Part shown: one piece after another, positions 40,892 through 49,525 of the stretch
Position numbering within the stretch: the stretch's first letter is position 1
Layout of the letters: the number at the start of each line of letters is the position of its first letter
DNA from: Fidelibacterota bacterium
GTDB lineage: Bacteria; Pseudomonadota; Alphaproteobacteria; Rhodospirillales; Rhodospirillaceae
Reading direction: 5' to 3'
DNA length: 64,000 bases
Assembly (NCBI GenBank): GCA_947476275.1
Contig: CANJPQ010000006.1
Span: 102,788 to 166,787 of the forward strand
Translations under genes and position numbers: made by a program
The notes under the pieces: model-generated
Told to the model about the DNA's origin: nothing
The model's database searches: none
Seen by the model: only the letters and a program-made list of their open reading frames with translations

Positions 40892-41146
40892 CTAACTACG
40901 CAGGGATGCGGTGAATCCGTAGCCCGTCAGAACCACGACCGCCGCCGCAATGCTGGCGCCGATGGAGCCGACGATGAAGTAGTTCGCGTCGCCGGCGACC
41001 GCATTGGTATGCAACCAGCCGCCCAGAACCGCCCCAAAAACGCCCGCCGCCAAGCCGTGCAACATATTCCATTGGACCCGCTGGTGCGGAAGAAAGCCTG
41101 CGATCGCCCCGATGACGATCCAGACGCATATCATAACCATATTCAC
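40892..41146 (-). CDS. GlsB/YeaQ/YmgE-type stress membrane protein
   Basis: This 84-residue protein has three hydrophobic segments (4-20, 28-46, 55-80) with the glycine zipper-like pattern of the GlsB/YeaQ family, including GAIAGFL near the start and GSIGASIAAAVVVL at the end. Members are induced by stress; the mechanism is unknown. It lies in a small block of stress genes between two cold-shock genes. Confidence 0.8.
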   Translation of the reverse strand: MNMVMICVWIVIGAIAGFLPHQRVQWNMLHGLAAGVFGAVLGGWLHTNAVAGDANYFIVGSIGASIAAAVVVLTGYGFTASLRS

Positions 41147-41179
41147 GACCCGATCCTGGGTTGCAGGGAAGCAGGTGAG

Positions 41180-41413
41180 CTAGCCGACTTTTGCGACGGG
41201 GGCTCGCTTGCGCGCCGGCGGCTTGCCCGCATTCGCCACCTTGTCCAATTCCTCTTTCTTCAGGCGCTGGGCCTTGAGCTCAAGCGTACGCGCGATATTG
41301 GCGGCTTCGCGCGTCTTGCGCTCCTTAAGGAACTGCGTGGAGTGTTTTTCGCTCGCGGCGAATTTTGCCGACGCCGATTGACGGGCCGACGCGGTGCGAT
41401 TGCGATTGTTCAT
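41180..41413 (-). CDS. Small basic protein of unknown function
   Basis: This 77-residue protein is rich in Lys, Arg and Ala and looks largely helical (KFAASEKHSTQFLKERKTREAANIARTLELKAQRLKKEELDKVANAG). It has no signal peptide. The ATG at 41413 has GGAG seven bases upstream, so the TTG two codons earlier is unlikely. Charge suggests nucleic-acid or ribosome contact; that is inference. It is 33 bases from the GlsB-like gene on the same strand. Confidence 0.65.
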   Translation of the reverse strand: MNNRNRTASARQSASAKFAASEKHSTQFLKERKTREAANIARTLELKAQRLKKEELDKVANAGKPPARKRAPVAKVG

Positions 41414-41580
41414 CTTCAAACTCCAGAAGCGGTCGATCGTCCCATCTCATCGCCATCGCTCCCAATCCGGGCGGCGAGGCGTGGGCGGAACGTTTCGCCG
41501 TGTCCAATCCAGCGGTGGATCGACAAAGGTTGATAACTTAGCGGCCGAATGACTCGGAACGGCGTCGGCGCGAACAACGA

Positions 41581-42177
41581 TCAGTTCGTGCCGACCGCTT
41601 CCTTCAGCGAAGGTTCCAGAAGCGTAATCTCGACGCGGCGGTCGCGCGCTTTGCCTGAAGCCTTGGTGTATCGCGCGCCGGGCTTCCCAGGGCTGACGCC
41701 AAAGCTATCGACGGCGTTCCTGGTACTGCTGCTGACCTTCAACACGCGCTCGACGTATTGCGCCCGGTCGAGCGACAGTTGCTGATTACGCTCAGAGGAT
41801 CCGCCGTCGTCGGCGAAACCTTCGATTTTCACACGGGTGCCTGGACTGGCGCGGAGATAGGCAATCAAAGGGTCGAGACGGGCGATCGCTTCACTGGACA
41901 AGAACCAGCTGGTCTCATCGAACACGACATCCGCGAGCACCAACTGGCCATTGATCTCGCTCATCTTGAGATCGCCCCTTTGCAAACCGAGGCGCATGTC
42001 CACACGCTTCTGTTCCGCAATCTGGGACGGCGTTGCGCTCGGGCTTGCGATAACCACCGGCGCCAGCACCGCAGACCGGGTCTGAGGTCGCTCAGCGCAC
42101 CCCGCTATTGCAGGGATCAAGAATGCTGCAACGATTGTTGCGGCGCATTTGCCGAAATCATGGGGACTCATCCACAT
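41581..42177 (-). CDS. OmpA-family lipoprotein
   Basis: This 198-residue lipoprotein has lipobox IAGC near Cys27. The C-terminal OmpA-like peptidoglycan-binding domain is clear: VVFDETSWFLSSEAIARLDPLIAYLRASPGTRVKIEGFADDGGSSERNQQLSLDRAQYVERVL and a final RDRRVEITLL. It should tether the outer membrane to peptidoglycan. The ATG at 42177 was kept, though the Met two codons later is equally good. It is flanked by stress genes. Confidence 0.88.
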   Translation of the reverse strand: MWMSPHDFGKCAATIVAAFLIPAIAGCAERPQTRSAVLAPVVIASPSATPSQIAEQKRVDMRLGLQRGDLKMSEINGQLVLADVVFDETSWFLSSEAIARLDPLIAYLRASPGTRVKIEGFADDGGSSERNQQLSLDRAQYVERVLKVSSSTRNAVDSFGVSPGKPGARYTKASGKARDRRVEITLLEPSLKEAVGTN

Positions 42178-42240
42178 GCTCCTAAAAAAGGGGTCAGTTG
42201 TCGGATGGTCTACGTCGGCGTGTCGTCCTCCGTGGGGTCA

Positions 42241-42271
42241 AAAAAAAGCCCGGCATTTGTGTGCCGGGCTT
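42241..42271 (-). terminator. Rho-independent terminator of the second cold-shock gene
   Basis: On the minus strand a perfect 10-base stem AAGCCCGGCA / TGCCGGGCTT with a 6-base loop is followed by an uninterrupted T run. It starts 20 bases after the stop of the csp gene at 42291. This is the clearest intrinsic terminator in the window. Confidence 0.9.
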
Positions 42272-42290
42272 GATCTTGAGACCGCCTAGA

Positions 42291-42494
42291 TTAGGAGACC
42301 TTCAGATTGGCTGCGGCGCTCTTGCCGCGCTCATTCACGACTTCGTACGAAACCTTCTGCCCTTCGTTGAGGGTCGACAGGCCAGCGCGCTCAACGGCGC
42401 TGATGTGCACGAAAACGTCTTTGCTACCGTCGGAGGGCTGGATGAAACCAAAGCCCTTCTGACCGTTGAACCACTTCACTGTACCGTCAGCCAT
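42291..42494 (-). CDS. Cold-shock-domain protein, CspA family, second copy
   Basis: This 67-residue CspA-type protein (ADGTVKWFNGQKGFGFIQP, DVFVHIS) is a close relative of 40415-40618. Most differences lie after residue 45, where EVVNERGKSAAANLKVS replaces the sibling's ending. The ATG at 42494 gives the usual start; a longer frame upstream is not protein-like. An intrinsic terminator follows, so it is monocistronic. Confidence 0.95.
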   Translation of the reverse strand: MADGTVKWFNGQKGFGFIQPSDGSKDVFVHISAVERAGLSTLNEGQKVSYEVVNERGKSAAANLKVS

Positions 42495-43070
42495 TTCGGC
42501 CTCCATAGATAAACGCAGGAACGCGTCGGTTCGGCCAAGCACGTGCTTGGCCGTGTCATCTGAACTCAGCGTTGTCTTGGGATGGCCCGCGAAGGCGAAT
42601 AGCAAGGCAGTCGGTGAACTCGACAGAGGAACTTGTAGACTAAATAGTCAATTTAAGCAAGGTACCAAACACGTGAGGCGCGGCGAACCGTTAAAAAACG
42701 ATGCAAAATCAATGCGCCGGAGGACCTCGCCGCGTCGGGCTGCCGTGCGCGTCCGAAAGCCCCAATAGTAGCCCTCACGCGCACGTACCCCTCTGCTTGT
42801 AGGGCAGCGCGTCGACAATCACGTTGAAGGCGTCTCGTGGCCGGCGCCTGGAGCCAGCCTACTCCTGCCGGTTTCGAGCAGATGAGCCACCGGCGAGATG
42901 CGCGATCATGTCGTCGGCCCTCAAATCGGTATGACGCGCGGTGGCCCAGGGATGTGCATGTTGCACTGGAGCGGCCTGCGTTGACGCAGGGCCATGAGAC
43001 TGTGCGGCATCAACGCCTTGCGAAGGCGTGTGCCCAAGTTGTCGCGCGCATCGGCGCACGCGCCGAAGCC
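42495..43070. other. Gene-poor stretch
   Basis: These 576 bases hold the csp leader and promoter, then sequence in which no frame gives recognisable protein text. A TonB-receptor relic follows immediately, so part of it may be eroded receptor-gene DNA. I see no repeat or RNA gene. Confidence 0.5.
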
Positions 43071-43241
43071 ATGTCGGTCGAGTTCTTCGCCACCAATCTG
43101 ACCCATAACAAGGTGCTGCAGGCCGGCCTGATCGGTACGGACGTGCGGTACTTCGTCGGCCCGACCCTGACCTCGAACGAGGTCCGGTTCTCGCTGCCGA
43201 TGAAGCGCATGTTTGGGGCGCGGGCCTCCTACAACTTCTAA
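43071..43241 (+). pseudogene. Relic of a TonB-dependent receptor, C-terminal end only
   Basis: The 56 residues from 43071 (SVEFFATNLTHNKVLQAGLIGTD ... FSLPMKRMFGARASYNF) match the last two strands and terminal aromatic of a TonB-dependent outer-membrane receptor: an (F/Y)xxNL(F/T) strand and a final G.RASYNF ending in Phe. Nothing upstream codes for a plug or barrel, so this is the remaining 3' end of a deleted receptor gene. The stop codon is native. The surrounding 42.5-43.5 kb is otherwise non-coding. Confidence 0.65.
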
Positions 43242-43512
43242 AACGCCTTCCTTCGCTTGATACATCGGCAGACGAGAAACCCACGGCTGCCGATTTTCTT
43301 TTGGATGAACAGGAGAAAGTGGCGCCTGCGCCGCGCCCCGCAAGTGAGTGAGATCAGACGGTTAGTCGTCGAGACGGCGTAAGATCGCCGATTCCGTTCA
43401 ATCGGATGGCCGTGGGGGCCCGAATTGACTATACCCACCCCACAATACGCAGGGTGAGAGCCGCAGCTCTCCCCGCTCCCGCCTTTCAAGGCCCCCTTTC
43501 AAGGTTTGTCTC

Positions 43513-45474
43513 TTGGCATTTCCCTCCACGACCCCGTTGCTCGACCGCGCCCTGGCCGAGCGCGCCTACACCGACCCCACCGCCGTTCAAACCGCGGTAC
43601 TAGCGCCCGAAGCCATTGGCCGTGACTTGCTGGTCTCGGCTCAGACTGGGTCCGGCAAGACCGTGGCGTTCGGGCTGGCGATTGCCGGCACGTTCCTGGG
43701 CGATTCAGAGACCCTGGGCCGGGCCGGAAGCCCCATGGCCCTGATTGTCGCGCCGACGCGGGAACTGGCGCTTCAGGTCCAACGCGAGCTCGTATGGCTC
43801 TATCAATATATAGGCGCGAAAATCGTGGCCTGCGTCGGCGGCATGGATCCCCGGGCGGAACGCCAGCAACTCAACTTCGGCTGCCATGTCGTCGTCGGCA
43901 CGCCCGGCCGCCTGCGCGATCATCTGGAACGCGGCGCTTTGCGAATCTCGGACCTGAAAGCGGTGGTGCTGGACGAGGCGGACGAGATGCTCGACCTCGG
44001 CTTCCGCGAGGATCTCGAATTCATTCTCGAGACCACGCCGAAGGAACGCCGCACGCTGCTGTTCTCCGCCACGCTGCCGCGCGACATCGTGACCATGGCG
44101 AAACGCTTTCAAGACAATGCGTTTCGGATCGAGGCCGCGGGCGGCGCGCGCGCCCATGCGGACATCGAATACCGGGCTATGCGCATCGCACCGCAGGATT
44201 CTGTGCATGCGGTGGTGAACGTCGTGCGGTTCGTGGACTCGCCGGCGACGCTGGTGTTCTGCAATACGCGCGACGGCGTGCGCCATCTTCATGCAGCTTT
44301 GGTTGAGCGCGGTTTCTCGGCGGTGTCGCTTTCGGGCGAGTTCAGCCAGGCGGAACGCAATCACGCCCTTCAGGCTTTGCGCGATGGCCGTGCCCGCGTA
44401 TGCGTCGCCACCGATGTGGCGGCGCGTGGGCTTGATTTGCCGAATCTCGATCTCGTGATCCACGCGGATCTGCCGAACGACGTGGAAACGCTGCAGCATC
44501 GCAGCGGGCGCACCGGGCGCGCGGGGCGTAAGGGCGTCAGCGTATTGCTGGTCGCACCCAAAAATCACCGCAAGGCCGAGCGCCTGCTGGGGCAGGCCGG
44601 CATCAAAGCCACCTGGCTCAATCCGCCGACGCCCGATGCGATCCGCAAGATCGACAACGAGCGCCTGCTGCAAAGCATGCTGACTGCCGAAGCCGGCGAT
44701 GCCGACGACTTGGCCCTGGCCAAGGAACTTCTGGCGCAGCGCGCGCCGGAAGATATCGCCGCGGCGCTGGTGCGCATCTATCGCGCGCGGTTGCCCGCGC
44801 CGGAAGACGTTGTCGAGACGGGCATGCCGGGTCCGCGTGCGCCCCAGACCGGCTTGGCGAGCGCGGTGTGGTTCCGGCTCAATGTCGGGCGGCACCGGAA
44901 GGCCGACCCCAAGTGGTTGATCCCCGAGATCTGCCGCCAGGGCAAGATCACCAAGCGGGAAATCGGCGCGATCCGCATCTTCGACGACGAGACCAAGTTC
45001 GAGATCGATGCCGGCGTGGCTGACGAATTCGCGCAGCGTGTCGGGACCGTGAAGCAGGGCGATATCTTCATCGGCCCCACGGACGCCCCCGCCGACGGTG
45101 GCCATGTACGCCGCCCGTCGACTCCGTATGCCGGCAAAAAGGAATGGAAGCCGAAGCACAAGCCGGCCCACACCGCGCCGGCCAGCGAACAATCAGGCGA
45201 GCGATCCGATGGAGCGTCTCACGAAAAGCCAAAATGGGCCGGTAAGCCGAAGCATTTTGGCGGCAAGCCTTACGGGAAAGCGGCATTCGGCGGAAAGCCC
45301 ACCGGCAAATGGCAGGAAGGCAAAGCGCAGGACGGCAAACCGTTCGGCGATAAACCGCGCGGGGGTAAGCCGCATGGCGGCAAGCCCTATGCCGGTAAGT
45401 CCCATGGCGGCGATCACAGCGGAAAGCCGCCCGGATTTCAGAAGGCGCCGAAAAAGCACAAGCACGGAAAGTAA
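43513..45474 (+). CDS. DEAD-box RNA helicase with DbpA-like domain and Gly-Lys-Pro tail
   Basis: This 653-residue ATP-dependent RNA helicase shows the motifs SAQTGSGKT, PTRELALQ, GTPGRL, DEAD, SAT, then VFCNTRDGVRHL, ATDVAARGLD and HRSGRTGRAG in order. Residues about 450-530 (ASAVWFRLNVGRHRKADPKWLIPEICRQGKITKREIGAIRI) are a DbpA-type RNA-binding domain. The last 120 residues are low-complexity Gly-Lys-Pro repeats (GGKPYGK, GGKPHGGKPYAGKSHGG), a basic disordered RNA-binding tail. The start is TTG at 43513 with AAGG upstream, because related proteins begin at this point. A role in ribosome assembly or cold adaptation is likely. Confidence 0.93.
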   Translation: MAFPSTTPLLDRALAERAYTDPTAVQTAVLAPEAIGRDLLVSAQTGSGKTVAFGLAIAGTFLGDSETLGRAGSPMALIVAPTRELALQVQRELVWLYQYIGAKIVACVGGMDPRAERQQLNFGCHVVVGTPGRLRDHLERGALRISDLKAVVLDEADEMLDLGFREDLEFILETTPKERRTLLFSATLPRDIVTMAKRFQDNAFRIEAAGGARAHADIEYRAMRIAPQDSVHAVVNVVRFVDSPATLVFCNTRDGVRHLHAALVERGFSAVSLSGEFSQAERNHALQALRDGRARVCVATDVAARGLDLPNLDLVIHADLPNDVETLQHRSGRTGRAGRKGVSVLLVAPKNHRKAERLLGQAGIKATWLNPPTPDAIRKIDNERLLQSMLTAEAGDADDLALAKELLAQRAPEDIAAALVRIYRARLPAPEDVVETGMPGPRAPQTGLASAVWFRLNVGRHRKADPKWLIPEICRQGKITKREIGAIRIFDDETKFEIDAGVADEFAQRVGTVKQGDIFIGPTDAPADGGHVRRPSTPYAGKKEWKPKHKPAHTAPASEQSGERSDGASHEKPKWAGKPKHFGGKPYGKAAFGGKPTGKWQEGKAQDGKPFGDKPRGGKPHGGKPYAGKSHGGDHSGKPPGFQKAPKKHKHGK

Positions 45475-45692
45475 GGCCTGGCGCGCCAAGCGCAAGAATA
45501 TTCCATTCTATAACAATGACTTATAGAAACCCGACCTTGCCCTGACTCGCCGCCCGGATGGCCGCAATCACCCGCGCCGCAGTCTGTGGTATCTTTGCCG
45601 CCGGGATGAGGATTGGGCGAATGGCTTTCGCCCTGGCCGCGGTGTCCGACCATCGTTTGGCTGGGGTGGCCGACCGCTCTTGTGGGGTTTGG

Positions 45693-46502
45693 ATGTTTCG
45701 CTTCCTTCGCCGTGCACGCGGCTTTTCGCTGATCGAGATCGCGATTGTGCTGGTGATCGTCGGCATCATGATCAGCGCCGGCGTCGGCGGCGTTTCGGCG
45801 GTCAAATCCCGCGGCGCCGTACAGACCACGGTCGAACGCCAAACGAAGATTCAAACCGCGCTGCTGGCCTATGTGATTCAGTACGGCTGCCTGCCGTGCC
45901 CAGCGGTCGTCGGCGGGGCTGGCGGTGGTCAAGCCGTCGACAATCTGAGCACCGCTTACGCTACGTCATGCGGCACGACGGGCGGAGGTCGGACTGGGTG
46001 CTCGGTGACCCAAGGCATCGTGCCATGGGTGAACCTCGGCCTGAACAAAGACGATGTGATTGACGGCTTTGGAACGCTGATCGAGTTTGCACCAACGCCG
46101 GCCCTCACCACGACCAGCACTCAGATGGTCTATCGCACAACGCCCACCGGCACGCTCTATCCCAATGCCGGGACCCTGACAGTGAACGACGCGGCGGCAG
46201 ATCAGCAAACGAACGTGGCGGCTTACGTGCTCGTCAGCCACGGACCCGATAGGTCTTACGGCTATCTGCCGGGCGCAAGCGGCACCGCGTCGCGCTTACC
46301 AGATCTTCACGGCTCGGCGCTACAAGGCTGCAACGCCGATGCGTCGGTCGCACCCAACCCCGCTTGCGGCACCGCAGGCTATGTCTTGGACGATCCGCGG
46401 GATGGCGCGGCCGCATCCTGGTTCGACGATATCGTACGTTTCGAAACCGCAAGGATCATGATCCAGAAATGCGGCGCCGGGTCTTGCGCCAACCCGCAAT
46501 GA
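45693..46502 (+). CDS. Type IV prepilin-like protein (N-methylation motif)
   Basis: This 269-residue protein has a short basic leader FRFLRRARG, the prepilin cleavage site G/FSLIE and hydrophobic helix IAIVLVIVGIMISAGVGGVSAV. The mature part is longer than major pilins and Cys-rich (CLPCPAV, CGTTGGGRTGC, CNADASVAPNPACG), as in minor pilins or type II pseudopilins. GGGGTTTGG precedes the ATG. No assembly ATPase or secretin is nearby. It overlaps a tiny membrane-protein gene by four bases. Confidence 0.85.
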   Translation: MFRFLRRARGFSLIEIAIVLVIVGIMISAGVGGVSAVKSRGAVQTTVERQTKIQTALLAYVIQYGCLPCPAVVGGAGGGQAVDNLSTAYATSCGTTGGGRTGCSVTQGIVPWVNLGLNKDDVIDGFGTLIEFAPTPALTTTSTQMVYRTTPTGTLYPNAGTLTVNDAAADQQTNVAAYVLVSHGPDRSYGYLPGASGTASRLPDLHGSALQGCNADASVAPNPACGTAGYVLDDPRDGAAASWFDDIVRFETARIMIQKCGAGSCANPQ

Positions 46503-46642
46503 GCGGCCCGCCGATCGGAGCGGCCGCGCTGGCCTTTCTCGATGCTCACTACACCGCGCTTCAGGTTCTTGCCTTCGCGCCGCTGTCCGTGGGGATCGCA
46601 CTGCTGTTCTACGCCTGGATGAAGCAGCGCCGTCATCCGTAG
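46499..46642 (+). CDS. Small single-pass membrane protein
   Basis: This 47-residue frame starts in a four-base overlap (ATGA) with the prepilin gene. It has one hydrophobic segment (TALQVLAFAPLSVGIALLFYAW) and a basic end (MKQRRHP), consistent with a small inner-membrane protein with its C-terminus in the cytoplasm. The overlap is the main support. I do not recognise a family. Confidence 0.45.
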   Translation: MSGPPIGAAALAFLDAHYTALQVLAFAPLSVGIALLFYAWMKQRRHP

Positions 46643-46699
46643 CGCGTGGCCCGCGATCTCCGCACGGCCTATAGTGCGGACACAAGCAGCGGGGAACGA

Positions 46700-47791
46700 A
46701 TGACATCTGTAATCTTGCGAGCGGTTGTATCGCTTCTTCTGACGATCGCCTGCGCGGCATCCGCGGCGGCGCAGCCGTCGCCAAAGGACGTCAAGGTTGC
46801 GACACGCGTGTTGCCGCCGCTGGTCATACAGCAGGACCCGACAACGCTGACCGGGTTCAGCATCGATCTGTGGAACGAGATCGGCAAGCGATTGCAGCTC
46901 AAAACCCAGTATGAAGTCGCACCTGATGTCGCCGATCTCTTTGCGATGGTGCGCAGCGGCGCGGCAGACGTCGGCATCGCCGGGCTTTCGATCACGGCGG
47001 CGCGGGAGGCGGAATTCGACTTTTCCCTGCCGATGTTCAGTTCCGGGTTGCAGATCATGGTGCGGGGGAAATCCGCCGATGAGACGACCAACCCGCTGGC
47101 GGAAGTGCTCGACCTGCTGCTTTCGAAAACCATGCTGGTATGGCTGGGTGTGGCCCTCGTCCTCATTCTGGTCCCGGCGCATCTGGTTTGGTTTTTTGAG
47201 CGGCAGCACCCGGAAGGGATTGTCCGCGATCGGCGATATTTCCCCGGGATTTTCCAAGGCATGTTCTGGGCGGCCAGCACCTTGGCGACGCAGGGCGATC
47301 AGATGCCCCGGCAGTGGCTCGCCCGCGCCGTCGCGGTGCTGTGGATGTTCACAGGCGTCGTCTTTGTTGCTTTTTATACGGCGCAACTCTCCGCCAGTTT
47401 GACGGTGCAGCGAATTCAAGGGTCCATCAATGGCCCCGAGGACCTCAACGGCAAGCATGTGGCGACCACCGCCGGGAGCACGTCAGCAGCTGCGTTGCGT
47501 GACCTGCGAGCAGATATCCTGGAGGTACAGCAGATCGAAGATGCGTATCAGGCCCTCACCGACGGCAAAGTCGATGCCGTTGTGTTCGATTCGCCCGTGC
47601 TCCTGTACTACGCCGCCAATCAGGGAAACGGCCGCGTCCACATCGTCGGCGCGCCGTTCCGCAAGGAGGACTACGGAATCGTGTTGCGTGAAAATAGCCC
47701 TTTGAGAAAACGCGTCAACGGCGCGCTGTTGGCGCTGCGCGAGGACGGAACCTATCAGCGACTTTACGACAAGTGGTTCACGACCAAATAG
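46700..47791 (+). CDS. Bacterial ionotropic-glutamate-receptor-like protein
   Basis: This 363-residue protein has signal peptide 1-24 and a periplasmic-binding-protein half (26-135) with the ligand motif LSITAAREAEFDFSLPMFSSG, in which Arg102 should contact the ligand's alpha-carboxylate. It is followed by TM1 (145-165), a pore-loop segment (FQGMFWAASTLATQGDQMP, 185-203), TM2 (208-235) and the second binding lobe. TM2 reads AFYTAQLSASLTVQRIQ, closely like the SYTANLAAFLTVERM signature of animal glutamate receptors. The K+ filter TVGYGD of GluR0 is absent. ATG at 46700 with GGGGAA upstream. The ligand is probably an amino acid. Confidence 0.85.
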   Translation: MTSVILRAVVSLLLTIACAASAAAQPSPKDVKVATRVLPPLVIQQDPTTLTGFSIDLWNEIGKRLQLKTQYEVAPDVADLFAMVRSGAADVGIAGLSITAAREAEFDFSLPMFSSGLQIMVRGKSADETTNPLAEVLDLLLSKTMLVWLGVALVLILVPAHLVWFFERQHPEGIVRDRRYFPGIFQGMFWAASTLATQGDQMPRQWLARAVAVLWMFTGVVFVAFYTAQLSASLTVQRIQGSINGPEDLNGKHVATTAGSTSAAALRDLRADILEVQQIEDAYQALTDGKVDAVVFDSPVLLYYAANQGNGRVHIVGAPFRKEDYGIVLRENSPLRKRVNGALLALREDGTYQRLYDKWFTTK

Positions 47792-47892
47792 AGAGTCTGG
47801 CTATGGCGGCGGCGCGCCTGCGCGCCGCCAAGATTGCGCGCGATGATGGCGACTCTGCAAGAGCATGCCCACGCGCTGAACTGGCGAGACCA
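47792..47892. other. Short spacer, nothing recognised
   Basis: It follows the glutamate-receptor-like gene. No hairpin, promoter or protein-like frame was identified. The gene-poor stretch continues, apart from one small minus-strand gene, to 48406. Confidence 0.4.
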
Positions 47893-48156
47893 TCATTCGA
47901 CGCGATGAAGGTCCTGGGGGATGCGGTTGAAGCCCGGCGCCGTGGGCTTCCGCGGTCGACAGGCGGCTAGAGTGCCGAGCGTTTCATTTCGTTGGGGCCT
48001 GACGTCGGGATTCTGAACGGTTCGACATTCGCCGGCGGCATCGATGAAGGCAACCCAAAGCAGGTGCCGGTCCGGCCCACAATCGATGACGAACTCCGCC
48101 ATACCGGGACCGAACGGGGTTTCAAGCAGGACAGGCGGAATGCACCGGGTCAACAT
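47893..48156 (-). CDS. Small conserved hypothetical protein
   Basis: This 87-residue frame has protein-like text at its start: RCIPPVLLETPFGPGMAEFVIDCGPDRHLLWVAFIDAAGECRTVQNPDVRPQRNETLG. The pattern LLxTPFGPGxAxFVIDxGP..xLLWVxFxDAxGECxxVxNPxVRxQ is one I associate with small hypothetical proteins of rhizobial relatives. The last 30 residues (TLAACRPRKPT...) do not look conserved, so the end may be frameshifted. The function is unknown and there is no signal peptide. Confidence 0.5.
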   Translation of the reverse strand: MLTRCIPPVLLETPFGPGMAEFVIDCGPDRHLLWVAFIDAAGECRTVQNPDVRPQRNETLGTLAACRPRKPTAPGFNRIPQDLHRVE

Positions 48157-48406
48157 TTTCGCCGATTAGATGACGGATTCAGGGCTCCCGACGAAAAGCA
48201 AGGCGGGCGCTTCAACGGAGAATCAATGCCGCGTCAGATCGATTGTTCCGGCGCGACCTGAAAACCTCCCGGCGGCGGATCCGTCCAAGGCTGTCGCGGG
48301 TCTCTGGGATGCCTGTGGATGAATTCGACGCCCGAATGCGCAGGAACTGCCTGGATCGAGCAGCCGGCTCTTGGCATGTCCGCGGGAGCTAAAGTACCCT
48401 CAGGTC

Positions 48407-49525
48407 ATGAACCGCTTCAGACTTGCGCTCTTCGTCTCCCTTGCTGCCGCCTGCATGACCGCCGGTCCGCTCAGCGGCCCGGCCGAAGCCGCGGCAGCGC
48501 CGAAAACCCGCACCCTGGGTTTCGTCGTCCGGGATTGGTTTACCTCGATCTACAACAGCAAGTTCATGGACGAATGTCCCGAGGGACTCGCGCTGAGTAA
48601 CGACGAGATTTATTGGCGGAGCCTGTCGCCGGAAAACCGCGCGAAGTTTACCGAGAACGGCACGATCCAGACTTTGAACCGCAATCCCCGCGCGATGCGG
48701 CGCGGCGGAAACGATGAAAACGTCTGCCTCAATCAGACCCTCGTCACGGACCCGCCGATGCGCATTGTGGAGGGAAAGTTTGCTTACGGCGCCAATCTCG
48801 ATGGAACAACCGACGGTCGCGCGACACCGAAGACCTGCGCGCACGACAAGTTCACCCATCCCGACGGCACGCCCGGCATCGACAATCAAATGTATCGCTT
48901 GGTCGGGTGCGTCTACGGCTGGCGCAAAGGCGGTCTGCCGGAACTCAACGCCCATGAAGGCCGTCGCACCAGCGGCCTCGGCATGACGCTGATTGAAATC
49001 AGCGGCGTGACCGACCCCCGCAATTCCGACAACGTAACCGTGAGCTTCCATCGCTCGATCGATCAATTCGCGCTGGACGGATCCGGAAAACCGCTGCCGT
49101 TCTCAAGCTATAAAATCGACACGGAACGCGGCGAGAATCGGTACGGGGATTCGATCAAAGGCAAGATCAAGGACGGCGTTCTCACCACCGAACGGGGCGA
49201 CGTGCGTTTGCCGTTCTATGGCAACTATGGCTTCCTGCACCCTTCCATTCGCGACATGGGATTGCGCCTCGAGATCGCGCCCGACGGCGCAAGCGCCAAA
49301 GGCCAGGTCACGGGCTACTACAACCTGGATGAATTCCTGCACTACGTGGGCGGCATGGTCGGACATGCGTCCACGGCGGACGACTGCCCGGCGATGTACG
49401 TCGCGGGCCATGAACTCGCCGACGGGTATCCGGACGAAAACGGGCAATGCACGCACCTGTCGGCGTCGTTCGATATCGGCACCTATGCCGCTTTCATCAT
49501 CCATCCGGACAAGAAGGGTCGGTGA
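48407..49525 (+). CDS. Exported protein X2, paralogue of X1
   Basis: This 372-residue protein has a signal peptide (1-29, ending PAEAAAA). It shares the same order of conserved blocks as X1: RTLGFVVRDW, DECPEGLALSNDE, DENVCLNQTLVTDPPMRIVEGK, GANLDGTTDGRATPKTCAHDKF, DNQMYRLVGCVYGWRKGG, DDCPAMYVAGHELADGYPDENGQCTHLS. All six Cys align with X1. The family is unrecognised. Its stop overlaps the LP15b start by one base (TGATG). No CHRD, DUF1588 or DUF1552 gene accompanies this copy, so X and LP15 form the minimal unit. Confidence 0.85.
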   Translation: MNRFRLALFVSLAAACMTAGPLSGPAEAAAAPKTRTLGFVVRDWFTSIYNSKFMDECPEGLALSNDEIYWRSLSPENRAKFTENGTIQTLNRNPRAMRRGGNDENVCLNQTLVTDPPMRIVEGKFAYGANLDGTTDGRATPKTCAHDKFTHPDGTPGIDNQMYRLVGCVYGWRKGGLPELNAHEGRRTSGLGMTLIEISGVTDPRNSDNVTVSFHRSIDQFALDGSGKPLPFSSYKIDTERGENRYGDSIKGKIKDGVLTTERGDVRLPFYGNYGFLHPSIRDMGLRLEIAPDGASAKGQVTGYYNLDEFLHYVGGMVGHASTADDCPAMYVAGHELADGYPDENGQCTHLSASFDIGTYAAFIIHPDKKGR

